In this document: positions 12,356 to 25,100 of the stretch, piece by piece | Layout: every line of letters begins with the position of its first letter | Numbering within the stretch: position 1 is the stretch's first letter | Source of the DNA: Ailurus styani | Lineage: Eukaryota; Chordata; Mammalia; Carnivora; Ailuridae | Reading direction: 5' to 3' | DNA: 64,000 bases | NCBI GenBank assembly: GCA_002007465.1 | Contig: LNAC01000346.1 | Location: forward strand, 2,507,662-2,571,661 | Position numbers and translations under genes: made by a program | The notes under the pieces: generated by a model | Databases searched by the model: none | Seen by the model: the letters and a program-made list of their open reading frames with translations, nothing else | Told to the model about the DNA's origin: nothing

Positions 12356-13541
12356 ATACTATCCAGAATACAGGTCTCCTGGTTTGTAAAACTGAACTAT
12401 CCAAGAGAACCTTCTCTAAGAAAAACAACCACGAGACATTTTTTATATTGAATTTGTGCTTAAATTATAAAAGAACACCTTTGTTTGCTGTATTTCCTGT
12501 TTTAATATATTTTTATAAAGGACTGTTTTCTCAACTTTCGTTTTTCTCTTTGTAATTTGTACGTTCATGTAAAAAGTAAATTCAAGGAATTCAAAAAGTT
12601 GATGATTTTGAGCACTACATCAGAAACTAATGATGTATGTTGGCTAATTGAATTTAAATAAATAATCAATACTATAAATCTGGAAAACAAAGTCAAAGAA
12701 ACTGAAAAAACTGTACCATTAATCATTTGGATATTTTTCCAAAGTACTCTGAATATAAGGTACCTTAAAGACTGCCTTATTGACTTAACCTACTGTTTGC
12801 CTAAATAAGAGTATATAATTGGAAGTAACTTTTAAATGAGTAAAGGTATTATCTGAATAGTGTTTTGGCAAGCTTGCTTTATGGTTAGTGGTTCTCCTAG
12901 AACGTTTGAAACTATGGTTCATAACTCCTTAAATCTTTTTTCCTTGACTTAGAGGTTGACCCACTTTATGAATGTATTACATCTGTATCTGTGGCCACTC
13001 TGTCTTAATATCACTTTCTTACACTTATTCCTTATCTGTTGAAGTTTTCCAGGGATGCTTTTTTGATCACTTAAATAGTCTCCCTTGATGAAGTCATCCA
13101 CAATGACAGAGTTAGGAAACACATTCACTGAGGGTCCATAAATGTGTGTTTTATATATAAATCATGTCTCGAGATTTGGCGACAGCCTTTTAATGTTCAC
13201 AGGCATTAAAAATTCAACATGTTCACGATTAAACCAAGTGTCTGTCTTCCTCCTCACATCTTCTAACAAACCCACCTTTTGCCTTGAATAGAATAAACAG
13301 ACACTTCACTGTGTCACTTTACATGACAGAAGCTAAAGAATCTTACCAATTTTTGTTTCTTACACTTTGACCATACAACGAATTATTTTATTCTATTTTC
13401 TAAATTTCTTGTAAATAAGTTCTCATTCTCTGTAGCTACTGATACTGCATTAATTTAAATCTTCAAAAATGTTTTTGCGGTTCTTGGTCAGTATATGGAT
13501 AGTGTCTTTTTTTTTAATTTAGCTTCTGATTGGCTATCGGG
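12356..13541. other. Mostly unique sequence
   Basis: AT-rich, no supported gene or repeat. Confidence 0.55.
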
Positions 13542-13550
13542 GAGATACGA

Positions 13551-13755
13551 ATTTTTTTTAAGATTTTATTTATTTATTTGTCAGAGAGAGAGGGAGAGAG
13601 CACAAGCTGGCAGAGTGGCAGCAGAGGCAGAGAGAGAAGCAGGCTCCCTGCTGAGCAAGGAGCCCGATGTGGGACTCAATCCCAGGACCAGGACCCTGGG
13701 ATCATGACCTGAGCCCAAGGCAGCTGCTTAACCGGCTGAGCCACCCAGGCGTCCC
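13551..13755 (-). mobile_element. Can-SINE
   Basis: Reverse complement: T-rich start, AAGATTTTATTTATTT, GA-rich body, ending CTGAGCCACCCAGGCGTCCC. Possible short duplication GAGATA at 13542-13547 and 13756-13761. Contains a duplicated CAGGACC. Confidence 0.92.
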
Positions 13756-13984
13756 GAGATATTCTTGTAATGGGAAATTTATAAGGTCATGTCCTACTGA
13801 AATCAGCTTACTAATACTCTTCTAGTTAGGTTATTTCTGCATATTATAAGTCTCAGAGCGTGCATCCTTTTCTCAAGGGAGCTAGTATTCAAATTCCTCT
13901 CCTAATTCTAGCCTAGGACAGGTGCCTGCCTCCCTCTTGGATCTTGTGACATCCTGTATATAGCTTATCAAACATTTATTACTC

Positions 13985-14125
13985 CCATAAGTTTTTATTT
14001 GTCTGTCTTTTCTTCTTGACACTGATCTCATTGATGACAAGGATTTTTTTCTATCTCTTTATACTTAGCAGTTAATCCTGGTCTTGTACACAGAAGGTGT
14101 TAAATATTTTTGAATAAATGTCATA
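13985..14125 (+). mobile_element. L2 3' end
   Basis: TTGATGACAAGGATTTTTTTCTAT, a TTAGCAGTTAATCCTGGTCTTG stretch and GAATAAATGTC match the end of ancient L2 elements. Confidence 0.55.
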
Positions 14126-14209
14126 CATTTAAAGTATTTCTCAGGAAAAACATAAATCTACTTTAATCCAATAATATTGATAATGAGTAGATAATTTAGT
14201 CTTGCTATT

Positions 14210-14990
14210 GAATCCATCCATCATTTCAACAAGCATTTGTTCAGTGGCTCTCTCTGACACACAGAGTGCTTCATGCTTTGCATTTATGATGCATTAGGCA
14301 AGGTCCCTGCTTTGAAAAAGTTTTATTCCAAAAGAGAGGGATCCGTGTAAATAACAACAGTTTCTAACAAAGAGTTATTAAATATTTTGGAACTATATTA
14401 TAGGTAGGTAGCTCTGGAGTGGAATAGGAGATTGCTGGAAAAAAATTTTCACTTGCGAAATCAATTTTGAATAATGTGTTGAGTAGAGAGAGTGTACAAT
14501 TTGTAGAATTATAAGTAGCAGTTTCAACAACTCATGCAAGTGTGAAACATCTTGACATTTCGAGGAACTTCATAGTGATTCAGCATGGTTAGGGTAGAGA
14601 GAAAATGAAAGTTTCTGCAAGAAGTGAGTTTGGCAAAGCACAACCAGATTTTTCAGACTCATATATGCCTTGGGAAGAGTGGTGGAGGAGGAGGGAATAA
14701 AGAGGTCAAACTGGGAGAAAAGAAGCAAAGCTATGTATGATAAGGAATGAAGTAAGTAATTCATCCTATAGGCCAGGATTGTAACTGAAGCACTAGGGAG
14801 GCTGGACAGACAGAGGTATAGAGAGGAGTGGGTGGAATAGGCCAGACACAGACAAAGTAGCCAAAGAAAACCTGAAGCATAGATAGGGTCAGAACAGAGT
14901 CAGCTTCAGATATTTTGCAGACTCATAATTCTGGCTGTCTTCTTTATTTTAAGCATTTGCTACATTATCTGGACATGGTGAAATGTGTTA
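14210..14990 (+). repeat. Possible ancient medium-repeat 5' part
   Basis: TTTCAACAAGCATTTGTTCAG, a GGCAAGGTCCCTGCTTTGAA segment and TTCGAGGAACTTCATAGTG resemble the 5' half of the family seen at 46 and 32 kb. Weak match. Confidence 0.35.
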
Positions 14991-15250
14991 TATTGTTGAA
15001 CATGTGACTGTATTCTGTTTGTTCTAAAATGGAATTCTAGCATAGAGAATTTCATAAAAGAAAACTTACTCTAAAACACCCATTAATTTCATATAATCAT
15101 TGCCAATTAGTTTGTGGATGGATTTAATTCCTGTTGTTTTAGTAAGTCTCTTCCCCCAATTTTTTATTTAGGAAAATTTCAAATTGATGGGAAAATTAAT
15201 AAAATTGTATAATTAACAGTTGCTATCTTTCACCTAAAATCATCAATTTT

Positions 15251-15429
15251 TTAAAAGATTTCATTTATTCATTTGAGAGAGAGAGAGAGCACAAGCAGGG
15301 GGGAAAGGAGAGGGAGAAGCAGACTCTCTGCTGAGCAGGGAGCCCAATGAGGGGCTCAGTCACAGGACCTGGAGATCATGACCTGAGCCGAAGGTAGACA
15401 CTTAACCATCTGAGCCACCCAGACGTCCC
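15251..15429 (-). mobile_element. Can-SINE
   Basis: Reverse complement ending GAGCCACCCAGACGTCCC. Target-site duplication TAAAATCATCAATTTT at 15235-15250 and TAAAATAATCAATTTT at 15430-15445 (one mismatch). Confidence 0.93.
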
Positions 15430-15699
15430 TAAAATAATCAATTTTAACATTTTATCAGGTGTATTTTTTCCATATTCCTTCCCTATTTATATGCATTATT
15501 TAGCTGAACCATTTGAAAATGAATTGCAGACTTTATGACATTTCACACCTCAAAATTTCACATTGTATGTGCTAAGAATAAAGAACTTCCATGGTACACC
15601 AATACCACCATCATAGTAAAGGATGACTCCTGATACAGCATAGTAGTGAAATAGTTATTTGCAATTTTCACCCTCAGCCATAGTGCTGGTCAGATTCCT

Positions 15700-15965
15700 C
15701 AGGTTCCTCAATTTCAGGCCTGGTGACTTCTCATCATTCCTCTATCTGCAGAAATGTATCCTCCGAGGGGCTTTTCCTGGTCACTCTTTCTGGCATAGTG
15801 CTCAGCCCTGTCACTTCATTAAGCTCCACCTCAAATCACCTGCTTTATTTCTGTACTCACATCTGTTTACTTATTTATTGCATGTATATTCTTTCTTCCT
15901 TCCTATTAAAATGTAAATTCTACAAAGAAAAGGATTTCATCTTATTCACCATTTTGCACCAGGAC
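15700..15965 (+). mobile_element. L2 3' end
   Basis: CTCCACCTCAAATCACC, GCTTTATTTCTGTACTCAC, a TTTACTTATTTATTGCATG stretch and AATGTAAATTCTACAAAGA occur in the order expected for L2 3' sequence. Confidence 0.65.
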
Positions 15966-17623
15966 TAAATTGATTTAGTGTAGGGCCAAGATTTAGGAAC
16001 GGTTTCCTTCTACTTTTGAATTTACGAGTTTCCTTTAGATCTCCATCCCTTTTCAATTAAATAAACAAAACAAGACCTTTTTGTCTTGCTTTCAATTTTC
16101 AGAATTAAACTTTTGATTCTGAACAGTGACATGTCCTAGATCTTTTAATAAAAAATCAAAATATTCTCATATATTGGTACATGATGAAGTGGTGAAAATA
16201 ATTCACTTTACTGGATTATTGTTAATGATTTCGTGTAAATTAAATATCACGAGATAGTCATACTACAGATGGTCTTTGTGTCTGCTAGACGTTAAATCGC
16301 TGTATTTTGAATTTTCTTATGTAAACACTTAAATTTTGTTTGGAACATGTTCAGGTAAATAGGAGCACATGGATCCTATTTTCCAACGTAGAACTATTTG
16401 GAAAATACTTCTAAAGGACCCACGCCCAGACCCCTGATCATTTTCCATTTTGTAATCCTATAAAGTTTGAAGTATTTCCATAATCTGCAATTGCCGTATG
16501 TAGCTTGGTAGGATTTAAAATTAGTGTTGCCCCTCATATTTGTTTTTATAAGCACCTGAATCTGGAAACCTGTCAAGGGGCACTTGTGCTTGCTGGAAAC
16601 AAGCATCTTGATTTAATTTAGCATTTCTATTGCCTGAAACACTCCCCAGGCTGTGCGGTAGGGTATCATCCCACGTGGCAAATGTACCACGGACTCTTTG
16701 TCAGGCTTCAGCAGCATTTCCATCCAGGTTGGAAAGCAATCAGAGATGACCAGGAATTGATTGCAGAGTTGCTGGGTGAGGACTGAACCAGTTTCCCTTG
16801 CACACTATTGCTTCCCGTGGGAAAGCCCAGGAAAGGAAATTAAAAATCCATGATTTTATAATTAATTCAGCAGGAACTCATTTTTTGCATGGTGATCACA
16901 AAACTTTTAAATTTTTTTTGAAGTCTGTATTATTTTATCATAGGCTTTCACATTTTTCATCTCCCTCCCCTCTCAATCTTTGTGTCTCCCACACCCACAA
17001 ACACATTCCCTCACACACCTGCGATGCACTCAACGTAACTGAAAATATTCCCTCTTCCTTCACCTTCTTTTAGGTAAGATTAGTTGGTTCCTTCAGGCCA
17101 CCACATGCTAATATGCCTTATCCATTTTGATATGTTTGCATTCCATTATGAATATTGGTAGATAAATGCTGTTTATAAGTCACTAGGCTTGGGGCTGATG
17201 AAAGCAGAGAGATGTCACTAAAAAGATGTAATTTCTGTTTACAGAAGTTACATGTTATTTATATATTTTCAGGTGCTGAATTCTCTGCTGAGGTTATTCA
17301 AAATATAAAGTTCAACTATTATTTTGGACACATGAATCTAGCTGGCTTTTCTTTTTTAAGCGTGATAGTGTGCTGTACTAATACCTAGACAACACACTCA
17401 CACCTAGTATCAACTTGACTAAGTAATCCAATGTGCTTTTTAAAAACGTTTGAAAGTGTGTTGGTGACACTTATAAAAGCAAATGAAAAATATTGATATT
17501 GATAATAGCACATTATTGCCTATTTAAGAAGAGGCATTCTTTTACTGATAAAACAAACGATTGAAAAAATTAAGATGGAGTTCATAAAAATATGCTTTGG
17601 TACAGTGGGTAATAAAGAGTTAT
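15966..17623. other. Mostly unique sequence
   Basis: 16620-16800 is the least AT-rich part; no frame bounded by splice signals was seen. Confidence 0.55.
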
Positions 17624-17631
17624 CAAAAATG

Positions 17632-17833
17632 TATTTGTTTTGTTTTGTTTTAAGATTTTATTTATTTGATAGAGAGAGAGAAAGAGACAGCAAGAGAGGT
17701 AGCACAAGCAGGAGTAGAGGGAGAGGGAGAAGCAGGCTTCAGGGAGCCCAGTGTGGGGCTTGATCCCAGGACCCTGGGATCGTGGCCTGAGCTGAAGGCA
17801 GACACTTAATGACTGAGCCACCCGGGTGTTCCC
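17632..17833 (-). mobile_element. Can-SINE
   Basis: Reverse complement with a TTTGTTTTGTTTTG tail and a small deletion where CTGCTGAGCAGG is normally found. Duplication CAAAAATG at 17624-17631 and 17834-17841. Confidence 0.9.
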
Positions 17834-17867
17834 CAAAAATGAGTTTTAAATAGCAAATAGTGTTAGC

Positions 17868-18085
17868 ATTTTTTCCCTTTTTATATTTATTTGTTTGTTT
17901 CTTTTTACTTTTCATCTCCCTGACTTACTTACTTTGTAACTGGTAGTTTGTACCTCTTAATCCCTTTCATCTCTTTTCCCCATCCTCCCTCCCACCTACC
18001 CTCTGGCAAACACCAGTTTGTTCTCTATATTTAAGAGTCTGTTTTTTGTGTGTCTTTTTACCTTTGTTCATTTGTGTTGGTTAAC
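17868..18085 (-). mobile_element. L1 3' UTR fragment, antisense
   Basis: CATCCTCCCTCCCACCTACC, CTCTGGCAAACACCAGTTTG and TTCTCTATATTTAAGAGTCTG match the antisense of a carnivore L1 3' UTR. Preceded by a T-rich tract, as expected for the poly-A end. Confidence 0.65.
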
Positions 18086-18605
18086 ATTTAACAGTTGAGA
18101 TTTGTACTTGATGTAGACAGAGATAGAATTTGGCTTATCGAAGACCGAGGTCTTCACTGACAGGATAAACCCATGGTCTCAAGGTTGGGCATGGCAGATA
18201 TCTGACTTCCCTGTTCATCAGTTCCCAGGTCAGAAAAAGCTGTGTCTAAATTCCACCTCTTTGGAGAAGCAGGGATCCAACTGTCAGCAAATTAGGAGGG
18301 AGAAAGAAAGCCCCTTCTGCCACTGCGTGCCAGTCACTGCCTTGCAAGCAGACAGCTGTTAGTGATTCTTGTGTTTTTCTTCCTCCTGGTAAAATGAACC
18401 CTGATATTTCTTTAAATAAAATTGTATTTTATACTTATAAATAAAAAGTCTAAAGTGTTAATTTTTTGGGTTAATCTCTTGAGAGTCATGCATCTTTAGG
18501 GCAGTCATCAATCTTGCATATCTGATTGTGAAGAATGTGAAGTAAGCCTTGAAAGCATCAACTGTCAAATTTGAGAGAGATAGAAGTCTCACAATATACA
18601 GGTTC

Positions 18606-18698
18606 TTTTTCTTTCTTTCTTTCTTTCTCTTTCTTTCTTCCTTCCTTCCTTCCTTCCTTCCTTCCTTCCTTCCTTCCTTTCTTTTTTCTTTCCTTTTT

Positions 18699-18742
<44 letters not shown>

Positions 18743-18774
18743 TCCTTTTTCTTTCTCTTTCTTTCTTTCTGTGT
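18606..18774 (+). repeat. Compound CT microsatellite (TTTC)n/(TTCC)n
   Basis: About 170 bp of pure pyrimidine: (TTTC)n, then (TTCC)n, then (TTTC)n with minor interruptions. Long lysine/arginine/glutamate or serine/phenylalanine open frames here are artefacts of the 4-bp unit. Confidence 0.98.
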
Positions 18775-20444
18775 TCAATATTGCTTCTATTAGAAAAGGG
18801 AAAATAGAAATTTCTCTTTAGGCTATATTGGTCATCATGACACATTCAGATAATAGCTTGTCATGGCTCATGAACAAAATTTTAGGGCAAGACTTATTTA
18901 AAAGGAGCATAGCAGGCAGAAGGTATTCTATTTCATATATCATGGTAACATTCTTAACATATTTCTTTTTCAATACTGTTTTCTAGGAACAAGATATCCT
19001 GAGAGAAAAAATAACACTTTTGCCTTTAAGGAATATATATAGGATTTAGATTATGTTATGTTAGAATGGCCTTCACGGATAAAGCCACAGGATAAAGAAG
19101 AGGGAGAATTTGACTGTTAGACTGATTTGAGTCCAGACTAGCATCTTGACTCTCTTGATATAGGACATGGCTGGCCTCTCTGATCCTTACATGTACTGAG
19201 AAGAAAAGGTGATTTCTTGTTCTTCCTTGATCGGTCCAGTGGATCAAATGAGATCATGTAAGTGGAATTACATTGATCACTTGTCAAAATTTAGGATGGC
19301 AAATTTGAATTTTATTTGTATGTCAATGAAGGGTAGACTCTTAAATATAGTCCTTCAAAAATTAGAACTATTTCTAGTGGCATTTATGTGTTGAGATTTT
19401 ATGAATTGTTATAAACAAATTCTCATTTCTTTATCATGGCTTTCGATAGTGTTTAGAAAAGAATTCTGCAAGTAAGCCAAATTGTTTTTTAATTCAGGTA
19501 GATTTTTAAAAAAATCATTTATGAATTGAAAGCTTTATTTTCTGCATGCTGACTAATTTTTATCCAGACTTAGTCCTAAAGTGATAAGTTACTTTTACAG
19601 TTAATCTAAAATCAGAAAAAATAAATAATATAATCACATTCCACATTAATAACAAATATTTGCAGCATAATAAAAAGTAGCCTTGTTTTATCAGGGGATT
19701 TTGAATTTATAATCTCGTGAATATATACATCATTTGAAACAAAGGTCATTTATCAAATGAGACTATTAGACTAAATCTGAAACACTTTTTGGCTCCAGAG
19801 ATTAGATTAGGTTATTCTACCATGATGGCCAAATCTTGCACATAGTTTTCTTAATTTTAGTATTTTTCCCTCAACAGTGGTTCTTAGACTTCTGCTACAA
19901 CTTACCAGCTAATAAACATTAGCAAACTACTATCACATACAAGTCAGTACTTAAGTAATACTAATGGAAGTATTTAGAAATGGTAAATCATGCTATACCA
20001 CCATCTTATCGTTCTTGTACTTCAGGGTATACTTTATTTTGCATGATTATAATATAGTCATAATTCTGCTGGTAAAAGTGTTTCCAGTTCATATGAGAGA
20101 ATTAAATATGTCAGTGTTTTATGGTCTTTTGTTATGGGTATGAAAATCCCCAAAGAACATTATAACTTCAGGTGCTTTTCCATATTAGTACTGGGCCAGA
20201 TGATCTTTAAAATCTGCTCAAGCTCCACATTTCCACAATTATTTGATTCAAAATCAGATATAATGTAGCCAAAGCCAAAATGAAATAAACATGGATATAA
20301 AATTTAAATTATTGAGTTTAAATTTGTTTGAAGTATAGTCTATTTTAGATTTTACTCTCTACATTGCCTTACTCTTAAGAATGATAACTAAATGACGATG
20401 GGTCCTGACTAGTTAGTCAGTCAGGGTCTGGCCTAGAAAAGAAA
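18775..20444. other. AT-rich sequence, nothing recognised
   Basis: No repeat landmark or coding evidence. Confidence 0.55.
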
Positions 20445-21166
20445 CAGCAGTCATTTTAACGGAGAAAAAAACAAATAATTTAAGAAATGGTTTGCGAGTA
20501 CTGGAGAATGGGAAAGGCAAATGCAGAGCACTGAGTCAGGGTGGTAGGAACTGAAGGAAGAACTTAGCACTGCTGGAGGCAGGAGACACAAGGAAGGGGT
20601 TAGGACCAGACTGGGGCCTGGAATTTGAAAAAAGGATCCTGCGCTCAGCAATGGGCCCCAGACCTTTGAGGAGAGTACACTGTTCACCAGGGCTGGTACG
20701 CTGGCAGTCAGACGAGGGCCCCTGCCCATCTGAGGCTTAGAGTCTACAGAAAGGGTGTCAGCCCATAGGGATGGATCTTTAAGTTTTTATCTTAATTCCA
20801 GTTAGTGAACATATAGTGTAATATTTGTTTCAGGTGTACAATTTAGTGATTCGACACTTCCGTGCAACACCCAGTACTCATCACAAGTGTATTCCTTAAT
20901 CCCCATAACTGGTTTCACCCATCTCCCCTCTAGTAGCCATCTTCTTGTTCTCTGTAGTTAGGAGTCTGTTTCTTGGATTATTTCTTGCCCTCTTTTTCTC
21001 CTTTGTTCATTTGCTTTGTTTCTTAAATTCCACAGATGAGTGAAATCTTATGGTATTTGTCCTTCTCTGATTGACTTGTTTCCATTAGCATTACACGTTC
21101 TACTTCTATCCATCTCCTTGTAAATGGCAAGATTTCATTCTTTTTTATGGTTGAATACTATCCATT

Positions 21167-21198
21167 ATGTGTATGTGTGTGTGTGTGTGTGTGTGTGT
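21167..21198 (+). repeat. (TG)n microsatellite in L1
   Basis: (TG)n with one TATG interruption near its start, followed by TAGATATG and (ATCT)n; it occupies the L1 segment just before the SINE. Confidence 0.95.
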
Positions 21199-21236
21199 AT
21201 AGATATGTAGATAAATATCTATCTATCTCACATCTT

Positions 21237-21429
21237 TTTTTCAAATTTTTATTTATTTATTTGACACAGAGAGAGATCTCAAGTAGGGAGAGAGGCAGGC
21301 AGAGAGAGAGGAGGAAGGAGGCTTCCTGCTGAGCAGAGAGCCTGTGCGGGGCTGGATCCCAGGATCCTGAGATTGTGACCTGAGCAGAAGGCAGAGGCTT
21401 TAACCCACTGAGCCACCCAGGCATCCCAT
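21237..21429 (-). mobile_element. Can-SINE inside a carnivore L1
   Basis: Reverse complement ending GAGCCACCCAGGCATCCC. Perfect 12-bp duplication ATCTCACATCTT at 21225-21236 and 21430-21441 within the host L1. Confidence 0.94.
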
Positions 21430-22140
21430 ATCTCACATCTTCTTGATCCACTCATCTATCCGTGGATACCTGGACTGCTTCCATATCTTGGCTGTTGTAG
21501 ATAATGCTGCTATAAACATCAGGATGCATATATTCCTTTGAATTCATATTTTTGTATCCTTTAGGTAAATACTCAGTGGTGCAAGGCTGGATCATAGGGC
21601 AGTTCTCTTTCTAGCAGTTTGAGGAAACTCCATACTGTTTTCCAGAGTGGCTGCCCCAGTTTGCACTTCCACCAATAGTGCACGAGGGTTCCTTGTTCTT
21701 CACACCCTCACCAACACCTGTTGTTTCTTGTGCTGTTGATTTTAGCCAATCTGACAACTGTGAGGTGATATCTCATTGTAGTGTTGATTTGCAGTTCCAT
21801 AGTGGTAAGTGACCATGAGCATCTTTCCATGTGAGAGGGGTATTTTGAAGGGGACATGATGTGGTCCATTCTGGGAGTGGGGAAGACAAGTTGCAAATGG
21901 AACCAGCTTCTGCCGCCAGGGCGCAAAATGATGGCTGGGCTGGAGCAGTGCCCATCAGGAGGATTAGGAAGCAAAGGGGAGGAGTAAATCTCTTCTGTCT
22001 TCCACACTGCCCTCTCCATCTAGTAAACCTAATGGGGAGCCAGTGGGTAATTGAAAAATGTGGTTCTCAAATCCCAGGCTTTCTTTCACAGAGCAAAATG
22101 CAGAAGGAAGGGTTTGAGGCTGAAAAACAATAACTTAACC

Positions 22141-25100
22141 AGCACAATGGAAAGAAAATCAGAATAATGATTCAGAGTACAAGTAAGCATTCAAAAGTAA
22201 AACTAGGGAGAAACTGTGCTGAATGCTAAAAACAAAGGAGGCATTTTTCTGACATGTATTTCTACAAATGGCTTTCAAATTATAGTACATTTATCTCATA
22301 GAAGAAAAAGTTTAACTACCTCATCATTATAGTGAATAAGGAGTTATTTACGAGTTAGATGCTAAATAACAACAATTAAATGCTATCAACTCTTTTCATT
22401 AAATGAAAACTGAAGCCCTACAAAGAGGTCGTTTTCTCACCCCTTAGAATTCACATATATATATATACATGCAAATACAGATGGTCACACAACTGTTTTC
22501 CCAAACTTGCTAATTTTATTTTCCATCATGGAATATTAGCAGTTAATGGGCATGAGTTTACAAATTTTATGCCAGTAAGTTATTTTGAGATTCAAAACTT
22601 AAAATACACAGTAAAGCAAATGCTTTTAAAAGTAAATGGTCAATTTAATGAAAACCAAAGCAGAACACAGAACTCTTCTCATGTCAAAAGAAAAGAACTA
22701 TTGTAGTAGAAACCCACTAAAATAGCTATAATTGAGGTGACTCTATGAACGCTATAAAATTACACAACCTTGTTGTACAGCACTTGGAATGTTCCAGCTA
22801 CACTGACTAGTAAATTGACCCACCCAATTATTTTTCACTACTAAAATTGATTGACTAATTAATGAAAATGACTCAATTAATTAGTTATTTTTGGCATTAT
22901 GTGATATAACAAAGTTTATTGATATTGAAAATCTATTGTGTAACTAATAATTAAAATAATGATCAATAAAACATAAATGTTGAAGTAGAAACTTCTAAAC
23001 AAATGATGCTTACTTTTGAGTAGAGGAAATGATACCTGTAAATTACTTCTTCAAATTTTATATAACTATTTAGATATTAGATGTAGCTGCAGTTCCTTTT
23101 ACCAAAAATTAGAGTATCTGTGTTATTCTTTGCTCACCCACCTTATAGATTTTAATTCAAGCTACATTTGTAGAAAAATAAACAAATTTTATCTTTTTTG
23201 TTGAAATATAGATCTTTTTGCTATTTATAATGAGTTTTCAAGAAGATCACGTGATTTAAATATATACATGCAGCTGTTGAAATTTTATTTAAAAGAGATT
23301 TATATCTTCATCTTTGTAGTTTCATTTATTTTGACAGGATGACACAAAAATGCTGACTAAACTCTTTCATGTTACCAATGCTAATTTAACATTCAGATTT
23401 CCAGAAAAAAACTTCTCCATTTTGTACCAAAAGATAGCCCTGAACCTGGAAGAAAGCTTGAACTCCTATTAAATTAATTTAAATTAATTTCAGCTTTAAT
23501 AATTTACTCATTCAGTATGGTTTTTAAATATATTTAGTTTTTTATATTTAATTTAACTATATTTAAATTTTTAAATAAATTACTCATTCAGTAGTGCTTT
23601 TTGAATAACATCTATGATAGAGGATATGGTGCTAAGATTTATGAGTAATTTTAAAATGTATAGGACCAGACACCATGCATTCTAAGTTTTCTAAGACATG
23701 CCAAATTAAAATAATTTGTGCCTATATCATGACTATGTATTTTAATTTTTGGTTCATAATTACAGTCTCCACAGTGTAAAAACTTACCCCTTGCCCCTGA
23801 GGTCTGTACAAGTTAACAGGGGCAGTAAATTGTATAAAGGAGTAAATCCCAGACAGCTTTCTCAACTAAATTGTTTTTTTAGAGCAGTAAGGATAAAGCA
23901 GATGACCTCTCATTATCTTTGTTATAAACTAGAATTTTTTGGAGTACTGTTGTTGGAATATATTGTTTGGTAAAATTTCTGTTGCGGTTGTTGTGACATT
24001 CTTTATTGTCCCTGGAATCTGGTGGCTACCTTTTTGTGAGCACAAGTCATCTGTTAAGTGCTGTACCTCAGAGGCCTATTCAAACTTTTCTGTATAATAA
24101 GTCAGTAGACTTGACAGTTAATACTGCTTTCAGGGGCTGAATGTGGCAAAGTTGTGACACCTGCAAATTCCTGGGATATTGTAAACTGAAAAATCTAGAC
24201 GGGCAAATTGATGTCCATTATACATAATTATAGCCTGAATTCCTGGCTACTTTTCTGCATTCAAGAGAGAGAGCAGCTGTTGTTGCTATGTGTTTTGAAC
24301 CTTTTTCTGGAGAATAAAAGAGTAATTGTCTATCCCGGTTATTGATTTCTGAAATAAACATGTTCTTTCAAAAATATTTTGGCATTAGATGGGTATGCAA
24401 GGGTTCAAGAAAGGATTTATTTGCTCCTCCTTTGTAGATAATCTCCTGAAAGGTATCCTTGTTTTTGTGCTCTGTTCTCAGGTATAGCTGAGGACCATTC
24501 AGAGACAATTTTTTTACTTTCCAGACACAAGTTGTACTTAGCCAAAGAACTCTGTAATGACCCCTGTTTGAGAATGCTGTGAAGCTATTGTTTATGACTA
24601 TGAATTAAACATGATACATTGTCCACAAAAATGTATTTTCCGTGGATCTTGTTGAATGCAGTGTTGCTTAATTGGTCTGTAAGTTATTTCAAAGCAGGTG
24701 GAATAGCTTCTACGTGGTCTGTAATTCTCATGTTTTCAATAAATTCAGTATATCAGAAGACAATGGAGAAGCTTCTAAATCCTTTGGTATTTAGTCAGCA
24801 TCTCTTTTACTTAATAATTTTAATACTGTTAATTCTTTTGGCTAACATAAATAATGAAAATATGTAGAAAGAGATTTTGATCCCAATTTAACAATCTGTT
24901 CTGACAAAAAGGGACACATTCATGTCTCTGCTTTGCTATTTTTATTGGCTGAATTCTTCAAGGAATTTTTTATTTCTTTTCATCAACATCATCTGAGAAG
25001 TCTTGTTCTCTTTAGTCTTTATTCATTTTCCTCATAATTGAAATTCCTTTTCAAATAAAGTCGCTGAATCACTTCACTTACCTTCTTGAAATAAACCACG

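Larger units (their letters stand above)
20765..21835 (-). mobile_element. Carnivore L1 3' end, antisense, with SINE
   Basis: Landmarks in order: CAGGTGTACAATTTAGTGAT, ACACCCAGTACTCATCACAA, a TGAGTGAAATC and GGCAAGATTTCATTC stretch, a (TG)n tract, the SINE at 21237-21429, CTTGGCTGTTGTAGATAATG, CTGGATCATAGGGCAGTTC and GTGCACGAGGGTTCC. Better preserved than the other L1 pieces. It appears to lie within an older repeat (20445-20764 and 21836-22140). Confidence 0.85.
20445..22140. repeat. Old repeat split by an L1 (probable)
   Basis: Flanks 20445-20764 and 21836-22140 have a higher GC and purine content than surroundings and read like two halves of one old interspersed repeat. The antisense L1 at 20765-21835 lies between them. 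No duplication could be identified; family unknown. Confidence 0.35.

Noticed and set aside
18458..18845. Four overlapping frames rich in Lys/Glu/Arg or Phe/Leu/Ser
   Set aside because: They translate the TTTC/TTCC microsatellite.
24619..24867. 82-codon frame with a hydrophobic C-terminus
   Set aside because: Hydrophobicity follows from T-rich codons; no splice or promoter support.
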